Shown here piece by piece: positions 21,201-34,081 of a stretch of 64,000 bases of DNA. Both the position numbers and the translations under genes were made by a program. The notes beneath the pieces are model-generated. The model was not told the DNA's origin and did no database searches. It worked only from the letters and a program-made list of their open reading frames with translations. The stretch is from Balamuthia mandrillaris (lineage: Eukaryota > Discosea > Longamoebia > Balamuthiidae): the NCBI GenBank assembly GCA_031835245.1, contig JAVKOQ010000002.1, forward strand, positions 174,501 through 238,500. The letters run 5' to 3'. Each line of letters starts with the position of its first letter. The stretch's first letter is position 1.

Positions 21201-21627
21201 TCAGGCCAGCTTCCAGCAGCGTTGTGGAAGAGGCGCACAGAGGTTCGTGATGCTGTTCTTTTTAAACAAAAGAAATCATTCCTCCTTGTGTAGTAGAAGC
21301 GTAGCAATGAGAAATACGGTGGTGCGTGGAGCTTCGTGGATGTGTGTGTCTGTGTGTTTACTTTTGAAAAGAAAGAAATGAAAAGAAAAGAAGAGAAGAA
21401 AAGAAAACGAGTAGCAGAAAAGTGTCAAGGCGAATGACGAGTACCAAAAGTTTATTGGCGGCAGCAGCAGCATGAGCATCCATTCCGTACACCCCACCCC
21501 ACACCCCAACAAAGACGTGGGAGAAGGAAGGTTGTTTTGGCGGGAAACATGCTCATTGGCCCAAAAGACTAATGTCGTGATTTCTTTTTTCGTTGTCCTT
21601 AGATCTTATGATCTTTGCGCCGCCTTA

Positions 21628-22020
21628 TTTCTTTACTGGATTGGACGTTATGACGAAAGGCTTTGTGTGGTTCGTTTTGTTGGTGTTTGTTTTTGTGTGT
21701 GTGTTTGCTTGTGTGTTTGGGCTTATATTTGTGTTTGTGTTAGTATAGGTATTTATTTTCAAAGAAGTAGAGGCGAGAGATTCAAGATTTACAGTTTTGT
21801 GAACAGGGGTATTTCGTGATTTTTCGTATGGGATGGTGGGGGGCGTGCTTAAAGCTACCCATACGTTCAACTTTACCCATAAAAGTCGAACGCACCTTTC
21901 GGATTGACGTGGTTGGGTGTTCCCACGGCACTCGTAAGATTTACATGGGCGAGTGCCCCCATAAAAGGGAGGGGAAGGGTTAACGCCAACGTTCATACCT
22001 TCTCGGCACCGCCCACGCAA
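21628..22020 (-). other. Asn/Thr-rich open frame, possible displaced LINE 5' part
   Basis: The minus strand is open from an ATG near 21,996 to the element edge at 21,627. The second half is a run of Thr/Asn/Lys dipeptides encoded by CA-rich repeat. It lies on the side of the Fanzor element where the 5' part of the LINE ORF1 would be expected, but the join is not clean, so this remains a guess. It may be untranslated leader. Confidence 0.25.
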
Positions 22021-22099
22021 GTCAGAGTGAAGATTAGACAGGGGAAAGATAAAGTAGAAAAATCAAAATCAAAAATCAAAGTCAGTTGCTCTCTCGTGG

Positions 22100-23530
22100 C
22101 CCCCCTTGGTCTGTTTTTCTGTTTGTCTGATGCCATCTCTTCCTTTCCTTCTGATAGCTATGACGCTATCCTATTTCTCCTTTCTCCCGCTCTTATATTT
22201 AAAGAGCTTCTTTATCGTTTGTACTCTAACAGTCAGACAGATAATATACATCTTTTCTTCCACGCATTGTTTCCCTTCCACTGCACACCTCTACTCTTCT
22301 AACATATTTTGCACAATGGCGTGATAAAAAGAAGGCAGCCAGTCAGCAACAAGGAACACGGCGAAGAAGAAAGCGTCAACGCACTTTCTGGGATAACAGT
22401 GATTTTGTTGCTGTAGAAGTTAATGATGATGTTGATATTGCTAGTTGTGTGCCATATCATCTCTCCTCTGCATCCTCATCAACATCTCATTTTCTCTTCT
22501 GCTTCTTCTTTATCAACTTCACATCAACCTCCCTCATGCTCTCATCAACCTTTTACAGCTACCATTTCATCTTCTTTTTCGTCTCCTTCTTCTTCTTCGT
22601 CTCCTTTTCCTCCTCCTTCTTTTTCTTCTTCATCTCCTCTTCCTTCTTGTTCTTCTGCTTCTTCTTCTTGTTCTTCTTCTTCTCTTCTTCTTGTTCTTCT
22701 TCTTCTTCTTCTTCTTCTTCTTCTTCTTCTTCTTCTTCTTCTTCTTCTTTCTCTTCTTCTTCTTCTTCTTCTTCTTCTTCTTCTTCTTCTTCTTTCTCTT
22801 CTTCTTCTTCTTCTTCTTCTTCTTCTTCTTCTTCTTCTTCTTCTTCTTCTTCTTCTAGAGGACTCTCAATTGCTGATTATCGACGTTCTCATACAACTTC
22901 TGCAGACCGAGTTAGGTTTGTTACCTTGCAATAGTTTGTTTTATGACCCCTAATCTTTCTTTTGCGACAGGACATCGGACTTTGGTCTTCCAATACCTCA
23001 ACACTGGAACGCAAGGATTCAATCGATAAAGACAGCCAACAAAAGCTTCACCGTTGTTCGTCTCTCTGTTGTGGTGTTGGAACAAAAAAATGGCTTGTTT
23101 ATGTACCCTCTTCACTCTCCAGCCACATTGAGGCGATTATTCTTCTATTCAACAATTTCAAGTCAAACAAAGATCGAACTAAGCACATTCAACTTAACAC
23201 AACGCTTCACTCACAAAACAACAACACAGAAAATGAAGAGGATACCGACGATGAGCAAGAGGAAACTGAAATGTTTACTTTTGCTTTATTATTCCTTGTC
23301 TCATTTCGTCCGCTCTGTGCGTTGGGAGGAAAACACAAGTATGGTGATGGTCATTGTTTTTTCTGCGCAGTAAGTTGGTTGCACACCAAGCCCAAGGTAG
23401 CTCCACACTCTCCTTGTGCTCTCTTCAGTCCTTGCTTACCCTTGCCCACCTTGTCCAGTCTTATTTTTGACAAAAAAGTGACTATGTTCGTTGGTTCTGT
23501 TCATTGTTCACAACAAAAAAAGGCAACTAA
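22100..23530. other. Region without a confident gene; large CTT tract inside
   Basis: Short plus-strand frames include a basic piece at about 22,318-22,440 (GTRRRRKRQRTFWDN) and frames at 22,962-23,567. No start, splice pattern or family resemblance supports them. A string YGDGHCFFCAVS near 23,340 vaguely recalls an OTU protease but lacks the rest of the domain. Confidence 0.3.
22590..22857 (+). repeat. Long (CTT)n microsatellite
   Basis: Nearly pure CTT/TTC trinucleotides from about 22,680 to 22,855, with impure units before. It produces long Leu, Phe or Ser frames that are artefacts. Polypurine-polypyrimidine tracts of this length can form triplex DNA. Confidence 0.9.
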
Positions 23531-23630
23531 AAGGTTTGGCATGGAAAGTTTTGAAGGTTTGGCATGAGGTTTTGGCGGGAGGTTTGGCTGGAATGGTTTT
23601 GAATATTGGTTGGAGGTTTGGCAAAGGAAG
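23525..23630 (+). repeat. Clustered GGTTTGGC repeats
   Basis: About six copies of GGTTTGGC or GGTTTTGGC within 100 bp, directly inside the right 36-bp inverted arm. Clusters of this kind are common subterminally in DNA transposons. Confidence 0.55.
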
Positions 23631-23631
23631 A

Positions 23632-23667
23632 GATGGCGTCAAGGAATGATGACATCGTGTAAATCGG
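23632..23667 (-). repeat. 36-bp inverted arm, right
   Basis: Ends GACATCGTGTAAATCGG and is the near-perfect reverse complement of 13,923-13,957. The two arms bracket the LINE and Fanzor element. Confidence 0.7.
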
Positions 23668-23742
23668 GGCTCATTATTTTATAAATGAAAACCATGCAAA
23701 AAACGCTATTTCAACCCAATGGTGTTTATATTTTCACACTTT

Positions 23743-25731
<1,989 letters not shown>

Positions 25732-26046
25732 TTCCCTAAATTGTAGCCTGTCTGTGCCCCACCCTCCTCCTTTCTCTTTGTGCGGTTGTTTTTTTTCCTC
25801 CCCCTTTTGGGCACACACCCCCAACAGTGGTGTTGGGGTTTAATTTTTATGTTGCGCACTTGCAAATATTTTTTGAGGGGTCATTTGGCTTGTTTTGTTT
25901 TTGATTGGTCGTCACACGCTGCACAAGCTGATGACATGTGGTCCTCTCCTGAGGTTCCCCCAAACCAAAAAAAAATAATAAGAAAAACGTTCCAAAAAAA
26001 AAAAAAGAAGGAAAGCGCTGCAAGGCCTTGCTGGCGTCTCTCGCAC
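25732..26046. other. Divergent intergenic region
   Basis: About 315 bp between the Akt-like start and the start of the plus-strand coiled-coil gene. Contains A- and T-tracts; no further gene seen. Confidence 0.5.
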
Positions 26047-27647
26047 ATGTTGCCGTTTTCTGTTTTGTGGAAGGTTTGTCTTATTCTTTTTGTGTTTCGT
26101 TTCTTTCTTTCTTTCTTTCTTTCTTCCTTTTTTATGCTTATTTTCTCTTTTTTAAATGTGGCCGAGCCTCTGCACAGCCGTTAAAGGCGGACTGATCACG
26201 CTTTCTTTCTGTTTAGTGGCTGTGGGTGAACTTTGTGCCATTGGAAGCGGAAGAGGTTGCGCAGGATGAAGATCAGATAGCGGGGATCAAGAAGGACTCT
26301 GTGGCATGTGAATTCCTGCGCTTGAAGGACGTAAACAAGGCCGAAGACAAACGGGCTCAAGTTTTCGCAAAGGCTCTCATTGGGCGCTATCTCTGTCTTC
26401 TTTTCAAAGACTCGCCATTGCTTTCTACTCGTTTCACCGACTCGGAAAACAAAGTCTTCTACATAAAGCGGGTTACTGAAGAAGCGGAACAAGAGGAGCG
26501 AGCCACAACCCTGCCGCCGTTCCCACAGGACTTGCGTGTGCAAATGCTGCGAGAGCTACGGGAAGAACGAATGGGCAGAAGCTCGGCCAGAAATTTGCTG
26601 CAACTCATGACCCAATCGCCTACGAAGAAAAGAACCGCTGTTTCTTGTGGCGGAGAGGAGGACGCTGAAGATAGAGAGAACAGTCCTTCGTCATCACAAC
26701 AAGGCGCTGCGCACGAAGAAATGATGATAGAAGAAGCCGGAGGAGCGGGCGGTGAGGGTGGCGATTTGTCTCCACAGGAAAATGAGGAGGCGGCCTCTCC
26801 CACCCAACCAAGATCAACCAAGAAACAGGCAACCAAGCCTTCCGCCCGCACGAGGGTTGACCTGCCAATAGCGGTCTTGGAACAAGGAACAGAAGCAGCT
26901 GCAGAGACTGTGCTACCAGCAACAGCAGCCACCGCTGAATTTCCTTCCAGCAGCGCGGCTGCAGCTAGCATCCACGCCGCACCCTATCGAGCCTTCCGGC
27001 GTCAAGCCTCATCCCCACTGCTTATGCCCCCACGCAAAGGCCAGACCAGCTCTTCCCATCATTTTTTGCAACAACAAGAACCCTGGAAGCGAGAATTGGG
27101 TGACTTGTGGGCCAAACAATTAGCCACAATGCGCGAAATAAACGCTCTGAAGATCGAGATGGGCCGTCGAGAAGCTGCTCGACAAAGGGAGTTTTTGGCG
27201 ATGCGGCAAGAACTTGACATTATGCGAGGTAGTTTGCCCTCCTCTCCCTCCTCCTCCCCTCCTCTCCTCCTCTCTGTGTTTGACAGCGATTTTTGCGCAG
27301 CGGAACTGTTTAGGATACGCCATGTAGGAGGGAGTGGAGGTGGAACAGCAGCAGATAGACAACGCACAGACGGGAGAAACAAAACCAACAAGACGAAACG
27401 AAAATTACCAGAAGGCAGCAGTGACATGCATGGAGGGGGTGGGGTGGAGGAAACTCCACGAGCAAGCTGCTCCCTGTCAGCCCAGCAGGAGAGCGTCGCA
27501 GCAAGCAGTTCCCAAACAGAAACGAGCGAATACGTGGTAGAGCCATCCCGTCACCTCAAAAGGAAGAAAGTAGAACCAACAGCAAATGCCAAGAACGCTG
27601 TTGTTGATACCTCCATTCCTGGGGCTACCATTCCCCTTAGCACATAA
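26047..27647 (+). CDS. Hypothetical protein with coiled coil and basic tail
   Basis: Proposed exons: 26,047-26,073, 26,217-27,228 and 27,301-27,647; 461 residues. The short first exon (MLPFSVLWK) gives an ATG that the main frame otherwise lacks. The second intron is only 72 nt and in frame, so retention would also leave the frame open. Residues about 20-110 are compact and charged. The middle is low-complexity Ser/Ala/Thr. About 300-355 forms a coiled coil (WAKQLATMREINALKIEMGRR is partly helical heptads). The C-terminus has a HLKRKK basic cluster that could be a nuclear signal. I do not recognise a family. The main exon is solid; the ends are less sure. Confidence 0.65.
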
Positions 27648-27777
27648 GCAATCAGTGTTGGACCAACCTTTGTTTCTGTTGTGGCAGTTTGTAAATTTTG
27701 AAAGTCGTAGGCTAGTATTCATTCATTCCAAGGGGACATAAAGTGAACTTGCATATTTTCAAAGGTGGTGAGACGCG

Positions 27778-27845
27778 AAGAGGCGCAAAGAATTTTGCTT
27801 GATTTTCGTTGTCTCATTGATCGGCTTGATCTTGGCGCCGCCATA
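27778..27845 (-). mobile_element. Fanzor-family mini-element, about 68 bp
   Basis: Read on the minus strand, 54 bp from the right edge match the Fanzor element's downstream end with four substitutions, including GGCGGCGCCAAGATCAAGCC and GACAACGAAAAT. The other edge (GAGGCGCAAAGA) resembles the upstream terminus GGCGGCGCAAAGATCA. Flanks AGACGCG and AGACACG could be a decayed target duplication. It sits between two convergent gene ends and codes for nothing. Confidence 0.7.
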
Positions 27846-27961
27846 GACACGTAACCACTTTACCTTCGCTCCTGTCTTACGGTTTGTTCGGTAAAAGCAG
27901 ACTCAATGAAAGAATAGTTACCTCAATCCAAACGTTTATTGTAGGTTAGGCAACAGAACAT

Positions 27962-28477
27962 TTACTTCTTATCACCAGACTGCTTGTTCTTCTTGGTTCC
28001 GCGCACCTTCTTGGCCCTGTTCTTCCTTTCTTTCCTCTGTTTTCTGCCAACAGTTTCTCTCGTGGCCAAGCCAGCCTGGTAAAGGATGTCAGAAACGAAA
28101 ATATAAACACACTGCAGGTGAAAGTTGATTGGTTACCCTCACGAGGCGATACTTGGGCTCGAACTTTTTGGCCGCAGTAAGATTATCATAGATCAGGCCA
28201 AATCCACTGCTTTTACCGCCACCGAATTGTGTGCGGAAGCCAAAAACGAATACGCATTGGGGATCTTTCACCTTGTACATCTTGGCAAGCTTCTCCCTAA
28301 GCTCGGCCTTGGGCACGTTCGGTCGTCCTTGATGAATCACATCCACAACCTAGGGACAACATCAACGAAAAATACGCAAAAAAAAAAAACCGAAGAAAGG
28401 AGGGGTTGTACCATCTGTTTCCTTTGCAGGAGGCGGTTGTTCATGTATTTTCTGGTGCGGATCGTGCATTCGGTCAT
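27962..28477 (-). CDS. RPS24: Ribosomal protein eS24
   Basis: Three exons: 28,412-28,477, 28,137-28,349 and 27,962-28,075; 130 residues. The start [20 protein letters not shown] and the centre [11 protein letters not shown]...[21 protein letters not shown] match eS24 throughout. The C-terminal basic tail ([19 protein letters not shown]) is also typical. It is a component of the 40S subunit needed for small-subunit rRNA maturation. Length equals that of animal and fungal homologues. No oddities apart from normal short introns. Confidence 0.96.
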
Positions 28478-28883
28478 GATGGCGAAGGAACTGGGCGGGA
28501 CCAGAGGACGGATGGACGAGGTTTCACGTTGGCTGCTGAAAGTTTTTTTTTGGAGGGATGGAGGATGTGAGAAGGACACCAAAGCGCATCGTAAACTCCG
28601 TAACCCTCGCTCCAATGCTGACGTCGGTTTTTTGTCGACATAGGCAAACAACAAAACATTTTTGAGACCTGCGGTACTAAGGCGGCGCCAAGATCAAGAG
28701 AAAAGTTTTTTTTTTCAAGCGCCGCCTTACCTGCGGTACCTCTCTCCCATAATTAAGGGGGCCTGCTCGGATCATAAGGATCAGTCGTGTCGTCTTGATA
28801 AAAGGTCGAGCTTGATCTGTGTTTTCCTGCTTTTGTTGACATTCACCTCGATCAAGGGGATTTTTTTTTGTCGAGCAGGCAAA
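28478..28883. promoter_or_regulatory. Divergent promoter region with a mini-element inserted
   Basis: About 400 bp between the eS24 start on the minus strand and the start of a small basic protein on the plus strand. The 52-bp Fanzor-family element at 28,678 lies in the middle. No TATA box or known factor site could be assigned. Confidence 0.4.
28678..28729. mobile_element. 52-bp mini-element with Fanzor-type ends and 10-bp target duplication
   Basis: Starts TAAGGCGGCGCCAAGATCAA and ends AAGCGCCGCCTTA, with a T-tract between. The first 20 bases equal the downstream end of the Fanzor element. CCTGCGGTAC flanks it on both sides (668-677 and 730-739 of this kilobase), a perfect 10-bp direct repeat. 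That marks a recent insertion by a transposase that makes 9-11 bp duplications, as Mutator-like enzymes do. Confidence 0.8.
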
Positions 28884-29312
28884 ATGGGTCTTCGTCGAAA
28901 ACGAGAAAGGGAGGAGAAGCAAAGAGAGGAACAGCAGCGACAAAAAGAAGCGCAAGATAAGCTTCAAAGAAGGCGAGCACAAAAAGCTGCATCAAAACGG
29001 CGTCGCCGAGCAGCTTCTTCTGCAAGTTTATGCTTGTCCTTGCCCTCTACTTCGCCCTCGCCCTCGCCCTTGCCCTCAAGGGAACAGTGCCAGCTCCAGA
29101 AAGAAAAACGACGGAAGCAGATGGCCAAGAGCAAACGGCGTCAGAGAGCTCAGCAACAACAAGAAAAGGAGGAACAAGAAGCTAAGACACGGCGAAAAAG
29201 GCAGCTCCAGAAAGAAAGAAAGCAACGCCACCGAAACAAGTGCCTTTCAACACTAGTAGCCCATCCGCCTTCCTGCTCTGCGCCTTTATCTCAGCTCCTT
29301 CTTTTTCCGTAG
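28884..29312 (+). CDS. Small basic Lys/Arg/Gln-rich protein
   Basis: An intronless frame of 142 residues from ATG 28,884. Residues 1-50 and 75-125 are highly charged Lys/Arg/Glu/Gln helix (MGLRRKREREEKQREE opens it), separated by a Ser/Pro/Leu stretch. Such composition suits a nuclear or nucleolar coiled-coil protein but is not diagnostic. No known domain is seen, and further exons downstream cannot be excluded. It shares a divergent promoter region with eS24. Confidence 0.45.
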   Translation: MGLRRKREREEKQREEQQRQKEAQDKLQRRRAQKAASKRRRRAASSASLCLSLPSTSPSPSPLPSREQCQLQKEKRRKQMAKSKRRQRAQQQQEKEEQEAKTRRKRQLQKERKQRHRNKCLSTLVAHPPSCSAPLSQLLLFP

Positions 29313-29981
29313 GTGCAACCCACCGCGCTCCTCTGCAGCGTGAGAGCACAAAAGCTGCACTTCAATAAAACTCTTTGTTTGGGTTGTGCCATCTCAGCAT
29401 TATGAATATTTGGATATTCCCAAAGCGCCCATCTGCACTCGGCGATTGCTGCTGTCGTTTTTTGCCATACGTGGTGGTCCTGTAGGCACAAGGAAGGAAA
29501 CTTGGCTAAGTTAGCTTTCCTTTGCAAAGTAGACTCTAATCCACAAGACTGTTTGTGGGGTTTAAGATATGAGACACGGAGTTACTTTATATCAATGAGT
29601 TAGCATCACTTTGTCCCGTTGGTGTTTGGCTGTTGTGAAGGCCAGGTGTCGTGCCTTGCTCGGTGCTGTTTAATCGTGACGACACAGTGCACTGACGGCA
29701 GCCAATCAGAACGGAGTTTAGACTTCGGTTAAAGTTTTGACCGAAAATTATTGTCCTACCGACCGAAAAATAACCATTCAGAACCACACGAAGGGAGCCC
29801 TACCCCAATTTTTGGTTTGTTGCCTGCGGTCTGTGGTGGTGGTGTATTGTTTTTTCTTGTAGGAAAAAAACCAAGACGTACCAGAAGAATTACTATGTCG
29901 CACGTACGTTGTTTGTTTTGTTGTTGTGGGAAGGGATGAAGAGCTTTCAAGTGTTGTACTGAACTGCCTCCTCACCGCACC
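29313..29981. other. Intergenic region
   Basis: No supported gene. Contains a CCAATCA box at about 29,702 upstream of the Rho GTPase, a possible promoter element on weak evidence. Confidence 0.4.
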
Positions 29982-31053
29982 ATGCAGGACAAAGAGTCTC
30001 TCTTGGAGTTTTTGAATGGGGTGGAGTGGGAAAAATGTAACCTTCACCTCTGCTTGTTATCTTCCTCCCTGTCGTTTTCGTTGCAACATTTTCTTATCCT
30101 GTTTGCTCCGTTACAACAGACATTGATGACGAGGAGGTCAAAAGCCGTGTGATTGAAATTCAGGAACGTGTAGAGAGTCTTGGTGGCGGAGGCGGCGGAG
30201 GCGGAGATGTGGTTAGTTTTCTTTTCCTTGATTTTTTTTTGCTACCCACATTGACCAATTTTTCTCTTGTTCTCTGTCCCCCTTCCCCAATAGGACATCT
30301 CTGGGGCCACCCGTATCAAGTTGGTGGTGGTAGGGGATGGTGCCGTTGGAAAAACTTCCCTTTTAATCTCCTATGCCACAAAAAAGTTTCCAACGGACTA
30401 TGTGCCCACAGTTTTCGAAAACTACACCGCGCAGATGAAGAGAAACGACGAAACTATCCTCCTGCATTTGTGGGACACTGCTGGTTTGTCGATACCTCCC
30501 TCCTCCGCTGTCTCCTTCTTATATTTCGTTGTTTTTTTGTTTTTTTGTTTTTCTTATGGGCTTTGGTTAAGACTAAACCTTTGGTATTCTTTTTACTTTT
30601 GCTGTAGGTCAGGAAGATTACGACAGGTTGCGACCTCTTTCCTACCCTGGTGCTGATGTGGTACTGCTTTGCTTTTCATTGGTAACCAAGGCCTCTCTGG
30701 AGGCCATCCGTGAGAAGTGGTATCCGGAAGTGCACCACTACGTACCCAACATCCCCCACATTTTGGTGGGCACCAAGAGGGACTTACGCGACTCCCAAAC
30801 CGAAGACCCCCACACCGAAAAGTGCGAACCTATTACCAAAGAAGAAGGCAAGGCTATGGCCAAAGCCATTGAAGCTGACAGTTACCTTGAGGTCTCTGCA
30901 AAGACGCGAGAGGGCTTGGACAAGGTCTTTGAAGCCGCTGTTGACCTCGTTCTAGAACGAAGTGGAAAGGGTAAAGAAGAAGGAGAAACTGCGGGTGCTG
31001 AAAGTGCCGCCAAGAAGGACAAGAAGAACCGCAAGGGCTGCGTCCTCATGTAA
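29982..31053 (+). CDS. Rho/Rac-family small GTPase with N-terminal extension
   Basis: Four exons: 29,982-30,036, 30,120-30,211, 30,294-30,483 and 30,608-31,053; 260 residues. All G motifs are present: GDGAVGKTS, switch [33 protein letters not shown] and EVSAKT. The C-terminus CVLM is a CaaX box after a polybasic tail (KKDKKNRKG), so the protein should be prenylated and membrane-bound. The FENY switch I and SYPGADV are typical of Rho/Rac. Unusual is an extension of about 55 residues before the G domain, encoded by two exons, acidic at first and ending in eight glycines. The first exon is inferred from frame and a GTAACC donor. Confidence 0.88.
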
Positions 31054-31108
31054 TCTTTTCTTCCCTTCGACCTTTCGTGTTTGTACCTTTCAACCTTGTG
31101 TTTGTTCT

Positions 31109-31151
<43 letters not shown>

Positions 31152-31472
31152 ACACCGCTGCTGTAATAAAAATGTCAAAAAAAAACCCTTAGTTTGTCGG
31201 GAATACTTTTTTTTCTCTGCTTTCAACTTGAGTGACAAAACACAAATTTGAACGGAAAACTTGATCCGGCGCATAACGCCATGTGGCTCCATCCCTTCCA
31301 CGCTGGTGTTACTGTGGGTGCAGGAACTTGTGCAAGTTTAGCTTGGCTTGTAGTGTTTTGTTTTTGTTTAATAATAGGAGTTGGTCACTTCTTGGCTTTC
31401 ATGTTTATTGACAACCCTGGCCAATTCCTTCTCATGATAAAGAAAGTATGGGCCAAGCAACCTTCCTAAGAA
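31054..31472. other. Convergent 3' region with (TC)n and a small frame
   Basis: A (TC)n tract at about 31,110-31,150 lies in the GTPase 3' UTR. A plus-strand frame from ATG 31,281 to 31,469 could make a 62-residue protein with one hydrophobic helix (SLAWLVVFCFCLIIGVGHFL). It overlaps nothing else but has no homologue I know; low confidence as a gene. Confidence 0.3.
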
Positions 31473-33709
<2,237 letters not shown>

Positions 33710-34081
33710 GAGGGCAGAACGATCGAGGTTAGTCACCACCGCATTAGGACAGTATGCCACTGGGAGGGGGTCTGTTGGTTTATTTGTTATGATGATTTAT
33801 TGTTTGCACAATTTGTGAGGGTTGTCGACAAAAGTTACCAGACAGAAAAAAAATGCACCGCCCATAATGCCAAGGTTGGGGGGGACCTAAACACTCCCCC
33901 GTGCGAAAGCCCGCACACACGCAGGGTGGGTCGGTTTTTTTATTTTATTTCTCAAAACTCTTTTGCTGCTTTTCCTTCTTCTTCTTCTTTAATTTTCCAA
34001 CAACACCACAACAGTCAGTAGCAGCTTGTAGTCGCTCGCGAGCAGCCCTTTTTGTTGCTTCCCCGTTTTCTTACTTTCGAG
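33710..34081. promoter_or_regulatory. Divergent promoter region, DYRK1 / eIF4B-like
   Basis: About 370 bp between the two starts, with pyrimidine tracts before the plus-strand gene. No specific site assigned. Confidence 0.4.

Larger units (their letters stand above)
19278..21627 (-). mobile_element. Fanzor-carrying TIR transposon, 2.35 kb
   Basis: Both ends are inverted: TAAGGCGGCGCCAAGATCA at 19,278 and its complement with one mismatch ending at 21,627. Past that, both subterminal regions share GACAACGAAAA at a similar offset (31-33 bp in), so the terminal repeat is about 40-55 bp and imperfect. The only gene inside is the Fanzor. No target duplication is visible (flanks CTTGTAGGGC and TTTCTTTACT), so one flank may have been rearranged. 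A 52-bp relative at 28,678 has the same ends and a perfect 10-bp duplication. Length of duplication and long TIRs recall Mutator-like elements, but no DDE transposase is present, so the element would depend on one supplied elsewhere. Confidence 0.75.

Noticed and set aside
22423-22953. Long plus-strand frames of Leu, Ser or Phe
   Set aside because: Produced by the CTT microsatellite in all three frames; no start, splice or domain support.
23320-23400. Possible OTU protease motif (YGDGHCFFCAVS)
   Set aside because: Only the cysteine box is suggestive; the helix after it and the C-terminal His motif are not found in any frame.
13923-23667. 36-bp arms as a LINE target-site duplication
   Set aside because: A target duplication would be in direct orientation; these arms are inverted.
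26459-26971. Minus-strand Ser/Ala-rich frame
   Set aside because: Antisense of the coiled-coil protein exon.
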